Position numbers and translations under genes: made by a program. This document shows positions 1-7,717 of a DNA stretch of 18,505 nt, piece by piece; the stretch's first letter is position 1; each line of letters begins with the position of its first letter. This DNA comes from an uncultured Lachnospiraceae bacterium (GTDB taxonomy: Bacteria; Bacillota; Clostridia; Lachnospirales; Lachnospiraceae), in the NCBI GenBank assembly GCA_902782715.1, contig CACZOG010000123.1:1-18505 (forward strand), in the 5' to 3' direction. The notes below the pieces were generated by a model that had not been told where the DNA came from, made no database searches, and saw nothing but the letters and a program-made list of their open reading frames with translations.

Positions 1-559
1 AATCGTTAAAGACGGCATTGTAAAAGAAGGAAATGTCTTAAAAGTAGACAGTTTCCTAAACCACCAGATGGATGTAAAACTTTTCCACGAAATGGGACTT
101 GAATGGAAAAAGCTTTTCGAGGGAAAGCCCATCAACAAGATACTGACCATAGAGGCTTCCGGAATCGGAATCGCATGCGTGGCTGCGGAATGCTTCGACG
201 TTCCCGTCGTATTTGCAAAGAAAGCGCAGAGCATTAACCTCGACGGAGAAATGTACACATCAAAGGTTGAATCCTTTACCAAGAAAAAGGTATACGACAT
301 AATCGTTTCAAAGAAATTCTTATCAGCCGACGATCACATTCTCATAATAGATGATTTCCTTGCAAACGGATGTGCGGTAAACGGTCTTATAGATCTTATC
401 AATGCAGCCGGTGCAACGGTTGAAGGTGTCGGGATCGCAATAGAGAAAGGTTTCCAGGCCGGCGGGCAGATGATCCGCGAAAAAGGGATCCGGCTCGAAA
501 GCCTTGCCATCGTTGAATCCATGGATGCCGCAACAGGCAGCATAGTTTTCAGACATTAA
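1..559 (+). CDS. xpt: Xanthine phosphoribosyltransferase, 5'-truncated by the window edge
   Basis: This cytoplasmic purine-salvage enzyme joins xanthine to PRPP to make XMP. The frame is open from base 2, giving 185 codons, and Bacillus Xpt has about 194. Roughly eight or nine N-terminal residues are therefore missing to the left, and an internal ATG at base 68 is not the start. The N-terminal text VLKVDSFLNHQ matches Bacillus Xpt almost exactly from memory. The PRPP-binding signature of type I phosphoribosyltransferases is clear as ILIIDDFLANG, preceded by the conserved TIEASGIG and PVVFAKK segments. Stop TAA is at 557-559, and a strong terminator follows 25 bases later, so this is the last gene of its transcript. 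Xpt genes are often under a purine riboswitch, but the leader lies outside this window and cannot be judged. Function is near certain. Confidence 0.96.
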   Translation, partial: IVKDGIVKEGNVLKVDSFLNHQMDVKLFHEMGLEWKKLFEGKPINKILTIEASGIGIACVAAECFDVPVVFAKKAQSINLDGEMYTSKVESFTKKKVYDIIVSKKFLSADDHILIIDDFLANGCAVNGLIDLINAAGATVEGVGIAIEKGFQAGGQMIREKGIRLESLAIVESMDAATGSIVFRH

Positions 560-584
560 AAGAATAAAGATCCAATATGAACAA

Positions 585-625
585 AAAAGGTGTCGGGCAC
601 TGCTGCCGGACACCTTTTCTTATTT
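585..625. terminator. Bidirectional intrinsic terminator between xpt and mscL
   Basis: A 15-bp stem runs from AAAAGGTGTC (585-594) plus GGCA (596-599) to TGCC (604-607) plus GACACCTTTT (609-618). It has one G-G mismatch (595/608) and a four-base loop (600-603). The plus strand continues TTTTCTTATTTT, and the minus strand continues into TTTTTTGT, so it can stop both xpt (+) and the mscL operon (-). It lies in the convergent gap between the two stop codons. Confidence 0.92.
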
Positions 626-646
626 TATTGAACTGATACCTTAAAA

Positions 647-1123
647 CTATTCCGCATCCTTGGGCTGATCGGATGTACAGTGAGGGCATTTTGTTGCTTC
701 GATATCGATCTCACTCTTGCAGAAAGGACAGATCTTTGTTGTGGGAGCTGCTTCCTCTTCCTGCTTCTTAGCAAGTTTCTTTGCTGCTTCTTCTGCTGCC
801 TTTGTTGCCCCGTTGATCGCTTTAAGCATAATGAAAAGAATAACGGCAAGGATAAGGAAATTGATCACTGCTGTAATAAATGCACCGTAGTCAAGTGACA
901 GAGCCAAAGCTGCCTCAGAATCCAAACCTTCGTAATTAACCCAGGGAAGTCTGATCGCACCTGCAACCTGTGCTCCGCCGATACTGTTGATCAAAGGGTT
1001 GATAAAGCTTGTTGTAAGAGCTGTTACGATAGATGAGAATGCGCCGCCGATGATAACACCGATTGCCATATCCATTACGTTTCCTTTGAGAGCAAATTCC
1101 TTAAATTCTTTTAAAAGTTTCAT
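647..1123 (-). CDS. mscL: Large-conductance mechanosensitive channel MscL with C-terminal zinc ribbon
   Basis: This inner-membrane tension-gated pore releases solutes on hypo-osmotic shock. The N-terminal amphipathic helix and first membrane helix carry the MscL signature (FALKGNVMDMAIGVIIGGAF, residues 10-29), and a second membrane helix spans about 82-102. After an Ala/Lys/Glu-rich cytoplasmic helix (105-125) the chain ends in two CPxC knuckles, C132/C135 and C146/C149, a rubredoxin-like zinc ribbon. At 158 residues it is longer than typical MscL because of that tail. A strong Shine-Dalgarno (AGAGGAGGAA) sits before the ATG. It lies 32 bases after the small membrane-protein gene and is the last gene of the run, ending at the shared terminator. 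The channel identity is secure. Zinc binding is inferred from the cysteine spacing, and what the ribbon binds or senses is unknown. Confidence 0.95.
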   Translation of the reverse strand: MKLLKEFKEFALKGNVMDMAIGVIIGGAFSSIVTALTTSFINPLINSIGGAQVAGAIRLPWVNYEGLDSEAALALSLDYGAFITAVINFLILAVILFIMLKAINGATKAAEEAAKKLAKKQEEEAAPTTKICPFCKSEIDIEATKCPHCTSDQPKDAE

Positions 1124-1155
1124 TTCCAGTTCCTCCTCTGAATTATTGTAAAAAT

Positions 1156-1587
1156 TTAATTGCCCACATTTATGCCGAATTGGTTAAGGAATTTATTCAT
1201 TCCGTCGCCTATACGCTGCAAGAATTGGGTTGCATCGTTTATTTTATCAAGCGTATTATTAAGCTTGTCGACATCAATACCCGAAATTACTTCCTGGAAT
1301 CCGGTGAAATCGATCTGACTGATGGTATCAAGTGCCTCGTTGATCTTAAATACGTCGATCGCGCTGTTTAAAGTCGTGAGCGTCTTATTGAGTTCTATCG
1401 GGTCAACCATCGAAATCACATTGATCGCGGGTTCGATCATCACCGTGAAATCTTTTATCTGTTTGATCATAAAAGCCGTAGCGGCAAGATTTGCGAGCAG
1501 CAGGAAGAACACGAGGATCAGTATTATCCTGTCGATGATCTGTCCTATAAACATTGCTTTTATTCTTTTAGAATTTTTGTCATCCAT
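1156..1587 (-). CDS. Unknown membrane-anchored protein with internal leucine/asparagine-rich repeats
   Basis: I do not recognise this 143-residue protein. A basic N-terminus (KNSKRIK) precedes one strong membrane helix at about residues 19-41. The remaining hundred residues are predicted helical and carry related segments: IELNKTLTTLNSAI (64-77), INEALDTISQI (82-92) and VDKLNNTLDKIND (106-118). These look like an amphipathic or coiled-coil repeat. There is no cysteine and no enzyme motif. The positive-inside rule places the tail outside the cell, but that is inference. The gene has a good GGAGGA ribosome site, starts 18 bases after the ATPase stop and ends 32 bases before mscL. It is very probably co-transcribed with both. 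It could be a scaffold or an envelope-stress partner, but no function can be assigned. Confidence 0.8.
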   Translation of the reverse strand: MDDKNSKRIKAMFIGQIIDRIILILVFFLLLANLAATAFMIKQIKDFTVMIEPAINVISMVDPIELNKTLTTLNSAIDVFKINEALDTISQIDFTGFQEVISGIDVDKLNNTLDKINDATQFLQRIGDGMNKFLNQFGINVGN

Positions 1588-1605
1588 TTCTTTTTCCTCC
1601 GTCTT

Positions 1606-4059
1606 CTATATGTACAAGGCTTTTTCGCTTCTGCTTTCATGACAGGTAAAATAGATTATCTGACAGTCTTCCGAAAGCTTTTTAAGAACTCTCACGGCCG
1701 CTCCTAAATTTGCGGCATCAAAGTTCGCAAAAGGATCGTCGAGAATAATGAACGGTTTCTCTTTTTCATACATTGCATCCGTAAGGGCAAGTCTTAAGCA
1801 GAAGTCCGTCACTTCTTTGAGTCCGAGACTTAAATCCGAAACTCTTCTCTGCATTCCTTCTTCGGATTTCGTAATATTAAAATCCGTATCTATTTTGAAA
1901 TCTTCAACGTCGCCTTCAAAGTAAGAACAGTATCTTTTGAATCCTTCCATTGTGGGGCCCGTGTATTTAAGCGAAAGGGCATCCTTTGCTTTGGTCAGAT
2001 ATTCGAGAGTCTTCTCAAGAAGAAATCTGTTTTGTTCATACTTTATAAGAGTCTCTTTGTCTTCTTCAATTTCCATCCCGAGATTCTTAAGTCCTTCGAG
2101 TTCTTCCTGCTGTTCTTCAAGCCTTTTTCTGTAGCCGGACATATGTTTAAGCTTCTCTTCGCATTCCTCTTCGTACTCTGCGATCTCATCCGAAATATCC
2201 TCGGGATTCCGCAAGTCGTCCGGCAGTTTTTCGCTTATCTCTTTTATATCATTTTCTGACTCAAATTGCACTAAATTTATCTTTTTTCTTTCCGCTTCTT
2301 CCATGTACTGCGCATACATTACGAGAAGTCCGGAAAATTCCTCGAGCTGAGTGAGCACATCGTCTCTTTTCGCCGCGCCGCAGCTTTCAAAAAAGGCATT
2401 GACTTCTCTCTTTTTCTGCTCGTATTCGTTCAGTGCTTTTTCGTATTTTTCCTTACGTACTTTTAAAACCTCGTATTCTTTGGTATCATCCAGGATCTTC
2501 ATAAGTTCGTCAAGGGTCGTCTCCTCGTTGTAGGTGCCTTTGTATTTCTCTATGAAGTTTCTGCTCTGTCCCGTCAAAAGCGTTATTTCGCTCTTTAAGT
2601 TTTCGATATCGCGTCTTCTTACACCGTTCGTATCGACATGGATCATTGCTTCCTCGTCACTCACTTCGGTTGTGATCTTCTCGTATTCCGATCTCTGATT
2701 GAGTCTGAACACAAAAATGAGAACGAGAAGGATCACGGAAACTGCAAAGAGTGCAACCTCCTGCCAGAGATACATCTCACCTTTTATGCCCATGATCCCG
2801 AGAACGGTCAGTGATGCAGCCGCGCCGAAGAACAGTATGACAAGGGCTATCATGATGAAAAGAAGTGTTTTTCTTTTCTTCTCGGCTTTTAAAAATCTTT
2901 CTTCCTCGCGTTCGAATTTTTCCTGTCTTCTTTCCTTCTCGGTTCTGACATATTCCTCCGTATCCGAATCAAGGCTTCTTTCCTTTAATGCAACATCGCT
3001 TTGTTTCTTCTGAATGTCGTTTACAAAAGAAATATAGCTTTTAACCTCATCCTGCGTGCAGACGCCTTCCGAAAAACGATCCATTATCCTGTCGGTATCT
3101 TCGCTTGTCTCGATCCGGTTTTCGTTCATCTCTTCCGCAAGACGGTTCATTCTGATGATGCGCTCTTTGTTTTCCGATATTTCTGCTGCGGACGGGATAC
3201 GGATATTAAAAAATTCTTTTATCTCATCCGCCTTTTTCTTCTTGGAATTGTATTCGTCTATGATCGACTCGTACATTTTTCTCTTGGCTTTGATCGTTTC
3301 GGCTTTCTGGACCGTGTCAAGTTCCGCTCTTAATTCTTTGATCTTTTTCTTGTCGTAATCGATCCTTGCCATTTCCGAATTGATCTGATTCTCAAGAATC
3401 TCTGTCGCCTTTTCGACGTTTTCGTAATTCCTGTATCTGTTGCTGTCATCGGATATCTTCGAGCGAAGACTCTTGATCTTCCCTGTCTTCCTGTCGGGCG
3501 AATACTCGTTGAGCTTCTTCTCAAAAAGCACGCATGACGCCTCGTAATTATTGATATCATCCGTCGCATTCGTAAGGTTGCCGAGTTTGGCTCTGATCGA
3601 ATCCGTTATATTTTCTTCTTTCCTGTTAAGATCAGAAGAAGCGATATATGCCGTTCTGAAAAAAGAATCCTTATCTATTCCGAAGATCTTCGTACCGAGC
3701 GAATTCTTTTCGAAATCATCACATACGTTATTTGTCAAAAGGTCTCTTACTTCAAACGAATCCTCATTTTCATTCTTTCCGAATGTTCTTGATACCTCAT
3801 ACTCTTTTCCTGCATATTCAAAAGACATGCTTCCGCCGTAAGTTCCTTTGTTCCAGGGACGGTATTTCTCCCTCTCCTTATCCTTAAGGCTTCTCTTGTT
3901 CTCATCCTCAAATCCGTAAAGCATGACCTTGATAAAAGAAGCGAGCGTACTTTTGCCGTAACCGTTTTCCTTGCAGAATTCATTGAGTCCGTTTTTGAAT
4001 TCGTAAGTAAGATCATTTAATTTTCCGAAGCCCTCGATATGGCATTTGATAAGTCTCAT
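1606..4059 (-). CDS. YhaN/SbcC-like ABC-type ATPase with long coiled coils and two membrane helices
   Basis: This is the ATPase partner of an SbcCD/Mre11-Rad50-type DNA end-processing complex. The split nucleotide-binding domain is visible. The N-terminal P-loop ENGYGKST is at 31-38; the first glycine of the canonical GxxxxGK is Lys30 here, which I recall as usual in clostridial relatives. The C-terminal signature region LSLGLKEV is at about 743-750, Walker B FIILDD at 770-775 and the switch histidine at 807 (YFTCHES). Between them are about 500 residues rich in Lys/Glu coiled coil, interrupted by two hydrophobic helices (about 398-424 and 432-452). Membrane helices inside the coiled coil resemble Bacillus YhaN rather than soluble SbcC. 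It has 817 residues. The start overlaps the preceding nuclease stop as ATGA, and GAGAGGAG serves as its ribosome site, so the two are translationally coupled. Confidence 0.9.
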   Translation of the reverse strand: MRLIKCHIEGFGKLNDLTYEFKNGLNEFCKENGYGKSTLASFIKVMLYGFEDENKRSLKDKEREKYRPWNKGTYGGSMSFEYAGKEYEVSRTFGKNENEDSFEVRDLLTNNVCDDFEKNSLGTKIFGIDKDSFFRTAYIASSDLNRKEENITDSIRAKLGNLTNATDDINNYEASCVLFEKKLNEYSPDRKTGKIKSLRSKISDDSNRYRNYENVEKATEILENQINSEMARIDYDKKKIKELRAELDTVQKAETIKAKRKMYESIIDEYNSKKKKADEIKEFFNIRIPSAAEISENKERIIRMNRLAEEMNENRIETSEDTDRIMDRFSEGVCTQDEVKSYISFVNDIQKKQSDVALKERSLDSDTEEYVRTEKERRQEKFEREEERFLKAEKKRKTLLFIMIALVILFFGAAASLTVLGIMGIKGEMYLWQEVALFAVSVILLVLIFVFRLNQRSEYEKITTEVSDEEAMIHVDTNGVRRRDIENLKSEITLLTGQSRNFIEKYKGTYNEETTLDELMKILDDTKEYEVLKVRKEKYEKALNEYEQKKREVNAFFESCGAAKRDDVLTQLEEFSGLLVMYAQYMEEAERKKINLVQFESENDIKEISEKLPDDLRNPEDISDEIAEYEEECEEKLKHMSGYRKRLEEQQEELEGLKNLGMEIEEDKETLIKYEQNRFLLEKTLEYLTKAKDALSLKYTGPTMEGFKRYCSYFEGDVEDFKIDTDFNITKSEEGMQRRVSDLSLGLKEVTDFCLRLALTDAMYEKEKPFIILDDPFANFDAANLGAAVRVLKKLSEDCQIIYFTCHESRSEKALYI

Positions 4060-5180
4060 TCCATGATCTCCTCTCCGGACAGAGCATTAAGACCCATCTG
4101 CACGATGCGGCCCTTTATGTCTTCGTCAAATTCATCGGAGTCTTTGACCAGTCTTATGAACCAGCCCTTAAGCGACTCATCATATGCGTATTTCATATAA
4201 TCAACATGAACCTTACTCTCATTCGTAACTTTTATGAAATAATAATCTTCTTTGAAGGCCGAAGCGATCAGATCCTCGTCAACATCCGTGTTCTCATCTA
4301 CTTTTCCCGTGAGTCTCACCTTGACAAGATCTTTATCGCTATAACGGTGTGCCGTCAGTTCGCGGCGAAGCTTTTCAATGATCTCGGAAGAATTGGCGGA
4401 ATCCGAGATATCCATATCAAGCGTATGAAGCTTTCTTGATGCAAAATCGGTAAACTGCTCAGATATCTTTCCGCTTTCCTCATCTATGTCAAGAAGAACA
4501 AAACCGTGATCGCCGCACTCATCGAAACCTCTTCCTTCAAGGCATCCGGGATAACAGTATGTGCCTCTTGAATCAAGCTGTTTTGATCTGTATTCGTGGA
4601 TATGTCCGAGCGCAAGATAATCTATTCCCCTGCCCTTTAAGGAAGAGACGGGAACAATATCGGTCGTATCCTTACCCTCGTATTCGTTTTCCTGACCGTG
4701 AAGCGTAACGATATTTATATCCGAAAACTCTACATTCAGAGTCTGAATGAGCGATGAAGAATTATCCTCGGAAAACTCGGCGCCGTAAAGTACGATCTTC
4801 TTATTAACGGAATCGGGGTTTAAAACATACGAGGTCCAGTTTTCCGTAAAGGTATGAAGATTTGCGGGTATCTCGCCTTCTTCTTTTACGTAATTGATAA
4901 AGCTGTCCCTGTCATGATTTCCGCGAAGATAATAGTACTGAAGAGACGAATGTTTGATGATCTCGGATAAAACCACCGAAGATACTTTTCGCGATACGCT
5001 CTTCGTATCAAAAAGATCCCCCGCTATAATGATCGCTTTCACATCAAGGCTTTCGGCAATATCCGAAAGGCGCGCGAAATTAAGCGTGAGCTCGTTTCTC
5101 CGCTCCTTTGCTTTCTGTGCGTCCAGATTGGTTTTCATTGCCGAATCAAGGTGTAGATCGGCGGTATGTATTATTCTCAT
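4056..5180 (-). CDS. YhaO/SbcD-like calcineurin-type DNA repair nuclease
   Basis: This is a predicted Mn2+-dependent DNA exo/endonuclease, the Mre11-type subunit working with the ATPase encoded immediately downstream. All five metal-binding motifs of the calcineurin-type phosphoesterase fold are present in order: DLHL (D8, H10), GDLFD (D55), GNHD (87-90), LHG (H161) and GHIH (H193, H195). The YPGCLEGRGFDE stretch just after 209 is typical of the YhaO branch. The C-terminal 130 residues are probably a DNA-capping domain plus the ATPase-binding tail. The length of 374 residues fits the family (about 370-410). It is the first gene of its operon, 184 bases from the divergent DNA glycosylase, and ends in a four-base overlap with the ATPase gene. 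Biochemical polarity and substrate cannot be read from the sequence. Confidence 0.92.
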   Translation of the reverse strand: MRIIHTADLHLDSAMKTNLDAQKAKERRNELTLNFARLSDIAESLDVKAIIIAGDLFDTKSVSRKVSSVVLSEIIKHSSLQYYYLRGNHDRDSFINYVKEEGEIPANLHTFTENWTSYVLNPDSVNKKIVLYGAEFSEDNSSSLIQTLNVEFSDINIVTLHGQENEYEGKDTTDIVPVSSLKGRGIDYLALGHIHEYRSKQLDSRGTYCYPGCLEGRGFDECGDHGFVLLDIDEESGKISEQFTDFASRKLHTLDMDISDSANSSEIIEKLRRELTAHRYSDKDLVKVRLTGKVDENTDVDEDLIASAFKEDYYFIKVTNESKVHVDYMKYAYDESLKGWFIRLVKDSDEFDEDIKGRIVQMGLNALSGEEIME

Positions 5181-5238
5181 TTCTGCTCCGGATAACTTTG
5201 TCTTCCAACTTTAAAAATCTATTTAAAAAACCAAAAAC

Positions 5239-5247
5239 AGTATATCA
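5239..5247 (-). promoter_or_regulatory. Candidate extended -10 promoter for the nuclease-ATPase-MscL operon
   Basis: On the minus strand TGATATACT forms an extended -10 element (TG-N-TATACT, five of six matches to TATAAT). It would place the transcript start about 50 bases before the nuclease ATG. No good -35 hexamer is seen at 17 bases, which is acceptable for extended -10 promoters. Confidence 0.4.
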
Positions 5248-5305
5248 AAAACACGTCCAAAATGCGACAGATTTTCTTGAAAAACCAAACCTTAGAGGAT
5301 AAAAT

Positions 5306-5333
5306 TTAACTGTGTCTTTTTTACACATATAAA
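5306..5333 (+). promoter_or_regulatory. Candidate promoter for the 8-oxoguanine glycosylase
   Basis: TTAACT (5306-5311) and TATAAA (5328-5333) are separated by 16 bases. The inferred transcript start is near 5340, about 25 bases before the ATG and just ahead of the CGGAG ribosome site. The 184-base divergent gap is A/T-rich and holds no other structure that I can see. Confidence 0.45.
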
Positions 5334-5364
5334 CCTGAAAAACAGTATCGTCGGAGTATTTTAT

Positions 5365-6165
5365 ATGATAATTGATATAAAAGATGATTTTAATTTACAG
5401 ACCATTGCGCAAAGCGGTCAGTGTTTCAGATTTAACCCATCGGACGACGGATATTATAAGATCGTCGCTTTCGGGAAGATCTTAAGGATAAGAGAACTCG
5501 AAAAGCACCGTTTTGAATTCGACTGTTCCAAAAAAGATTTCGATTCTGTCTGGTACGATTATTTCGATCTCGCAACCGCCTATTCGAAGATCAGAAGTTC
5601 CGTTAAAAACGATGCATTTTTATTAAACTGTGCCGGGGCTTCCGAAGGCATGCGAATGTTAAAACAGGATATCTGGGAGATGACAGTTTCTTATATCATT
5701 TCACAAAGGAAAAGCATTCCTGCGATCAAGACATCGATCGAACGGCTCTGTGAACTCTGCGGGGATAAGATATCCGATCATGACTATGCTTTTCCCACAC
5801 CGATCCGGATCCTTTCGGCCGACAAGGACAAACTGGCTTCCTGCGGACTCGGATACAGGCTTCCTTATATCCTTTCTGCCGCAGAAACTTTTTATTCAGA
5901 TCCGTGTCTTATAAAAAATCTGAAAAAGCTTGATGACGATACTCTTTTTGAAGAATTAAAAAAGATGCAGGGGGTCGGCGATAAAGTCGCCTCCTGCATC
6001 GCATTGTTCGGTTTTCACCGCTTAAATTTCTTTCCTAAGGACGTCTGGATCATAAGAGCTCTTAACGAACATTATCCGAACGGTTTTGACATGGAGCTGT
6101 ATGCTCCTTACAACGGCGTTATCCAGCAGTATATTTTCTACGCATACAGAAATGCACACAAATAA
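5365..6165 (+). CDS. OGG-type 8-oxoguanine DNA glycosylase/AP lyase
   Basis: This base-excision repair enzyme removes 8-oxoguanine opposite cytosine and nicks the abasic site. The N-terminal OGG domain begins with the conserved QSGQCFRF segment (residues 16-23). The helix-hairpin-helix GVGDKVASC (203-211) carries the catalytic lysine at K207, and the partner aspartate is D226 in FFPKDVW, matching the Lys/Asp pair of human OGG1. The DIWEMTVSYIISQ helix is present, but the following NNN loop of eukaryotic OGG1, which contacts the orphan cytosine, reads RKS here. I recall that as common in clostridial homologues. The length of 266 residues is typical. It stands alone, divergent from the SbcCD-like nuclease and convergent with the lipoprotein gene, so it is probably monocistronic. 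A role in oxidative damage repair fits an anaerobe. Confidence 0.92.
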   Translation: MIIDIKDDFNLQTIAQSGQCFRFNPSDDGYYKIVAFGKILRIRELEKHRFEFDCSKKDFDSVWYDYFDLATAYSKIRSSVKNDAFLLNCAGASEGMRMLKQDIWEMTVSYIISQRKSIPAIKTSIERLCELCGDKISDHDYAFPTPIRILSADKDKLASCGLGYRLPYILSAAETFYSDPCLIKNLKKLDDDTLFEELKKMQGVGDKVASCIALFGFHRLNFFPKDVWIIRALNEHYPNGFDMELYAPYNGVIQQYIFYAYRNAHK

Positions 6166-6216
6166 ACTTAAGTCTTTATTTACGATCCCTTTACATGGGA
6201 TGATAACCGGATGATA

Positions 6217-7659
6217 TCACTCGGTTACCGTCTCGCCGGTTTTATAATACTTCCCGTTCTCGTAAGTATAGGTTGTAATATAAGTTTTATTCTCCGAATC
6301 TCCGCTCGTTCTTACGCATTCAATCGTCCGGTCATCATAATTAACCGTATATGAATATATCCATTCAAACGCCGGGAAGAAAACGTATTCGTCATCTTTT
6401 AATTCATATGCGGAATACATCACCATTGAGCTCATTCCGTTTGTGCCTCTCTGAATAATAAGTTCATCCGAACCGTCGAAATTAACGTCTTCGAAATGAG
6501 CCTCAAATGTGGGATCGGCGAAAACCATTCTGTCCTGACCACCCGCTTCGTCAACGGAATATACAACCGATAAAGGCTTTACAGCATCCTTAAATACAAA
6601 AATGTCCCTTTTATGATCTGTATATCTGTCTTCGCCCGGCCATTCAAATCGGATTCCTATCTGAAGAGCGTTTTTCTCGTCGTCAACCCATCTGACATAC
6701 TCAATCTCTTCGGCACTCGTTATCTTTACTTCCTTTAATTTTTCTTCAACCCAGTCCTCTGAAAAATCTCCGAGATCACGAATGTCTCTTTCCGACATTT
6801 CTTTTACGAATACCAGCTGACCGTCCTCGATCTCGGCTGTTCCTACGGTTTTGATTATAGGATCCCCGTATCCGTTCGGCCCGCTTTCTTCAAGGATAAG
6901 TTTACCGTCTTTGACTTCCACTATACTATAATCATAATTGTATCCGTCCAATACATAGCAATCATGCATTTTAGCATCATAGACAACGCACTGAATCCTT
7001 ACCATGCCGCTTCCGTACATGCGGCAGGTACAGAAATCGTCATAACCGTCTCCCGTCACATCGCAGGTATGATATCCCAGATCCGCAGGCAGCCCGAGAT
7101 TTGTAACCATGTAATTTTCAAATTCCATCTCAGGAGTCATCGCGATACTTGAAGGCAGTCCGTAATAATAGATCTCACATCCGGCTTTATTGGGTTTATC
7201 AGAATTCGATGAATTATGCTCACAATAGAAATATATCCATTGTCCCGAATGAATTTCCAGTTCTCCCTCATTTACCAATGTCGGTTCAATGTTTTCGATC
7301 ATGTATTCAATGTAATCGTTCCCTAATTTCCTGTCCGAAACATATACTTTCCAGTCGGTATCATAGTCCCACAGCCTTCTGAATTCAGCTTTAACGTTTA
7401 ATTGGTAAACTATGTCGTATTCTTCTTCATAATCAAAAAAGTATTCGTAATATCTGTTTTCAAAAGCATCTTCGTTTTCTATCCGAACAAGCGAAGTCAT
7501 TCTGGGTTCCGTCATTAAGATCCAGTCATCATCCGGATCTGAAACGGTCTTATTGTCCGGATCGTTCGGGGCATCGTCCGTGCATGCGCACAGACAGGCT
7601 ATCGAAAAAGCGATAACCGCAAAACTTATTATCTTTTTTAAATACTTATTATTGTTCAT
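6217..7659 (-). CDS. Large lipoprotein with two DxxxDGxDE calcium-loop (FG-GAP/VCBS-like) repeats
   Basis: This is a predicted secreted lipoprotein of unknown function. The start is set at 7659, not at the longer frame's ATG at 7764. It gives a basic N-terminus, a hydrophobic core and a lipobox around Cys26 (LCAC), has AGAAAGG upstream, and avoids overlapping truB. An acidic linker follows. Two related segments stand out: DVTGDGYDDF (200-209) and DVNFDGSDEL (391-400). Each is an EF-hand-like calcium loop followed by a similar R..G..GM.....Y pattern, suggesting a duplicated beta-propeller or XAC2610-like unit. Its 480 residues contain many Tyr, Asp and Glu. It is the last gene of the five-gene minus-strand run, 58 bases after truB. 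Anchoring outside the membrane is inferred from the lipobox. No enzyme residues are recognised. Confidence 0.8.
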   Translation of the reverse strand: MNNNKYLKKIISFAVIAFSIACLCACTDDAPNDPDNKTVSDPDDDWILMTEPRMTSLVRIENEDAFENRYYEYFFDYEEEYDIVYQLNVKAEFRRLWDYDTDWKVYVSDRKLGNDYIEYMIENIEPTLVNEGELEIHSGQWIYFYCEHNSSNSDKPNKAGCEIYYYGLPSSIAMTPEMEFENYMVTNLGLPADLGYHTCDVTGDGYDDFCTCRMYGSGMVRIQCVVYDAKMHDCYVLDGYNYDYSIVEVKDGKLILEESGPNGYGDPIIKTVGTAEIEDGQLVFVKEMSERDIRDLGDFSEDWVEEKLKEVKITSAEEIEYVRWVDDEKNALQIGIRFEWPGEDRYTDHKRDIFVFKDAVKPLSVVYSVDEAGGQDRMVFADPTFEAHFEDVNFDGSDELIIQRGTNGMSSMVMYSAYELKDDEYVFFPAFEWIYSYTVNYDDRTIECVRTSGDSENKTYITTYTYENGKYYKTGETVTE

Positions 7660-7717
7660 GATCAGAACCTTTCTCTTACAGTCTGCAAGAATAAAGATTT
7701 CCGTTTGCCGTACCTGT

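Noticed and set aside
1..67. Purine riboswitch upstream of xpt
   Set aside because: The first bases already encode Xpt residues, and the leader lies outside the window.
1606..5180. Anti-phage defence system (Wadjet, Gabija or similar) based on an SMC-like ATPase plus nuclease
   Set aside because: Motifs fit the housekeeping YhaO/YhaN pair. No Toprim, condensin-type or defence-island genes are present nearby.
6160..6241. Several small inverted repeats between the glycosylase and lipoprotein genes (ATCCC/GGGAT, TAACCG/CGGTTA, AAATAAA/TTTATTT)
   Set aside because: Each is 5-7 bp, they compete with one another, and none is followed by a convincing T-run. I cannot call a terminator here.
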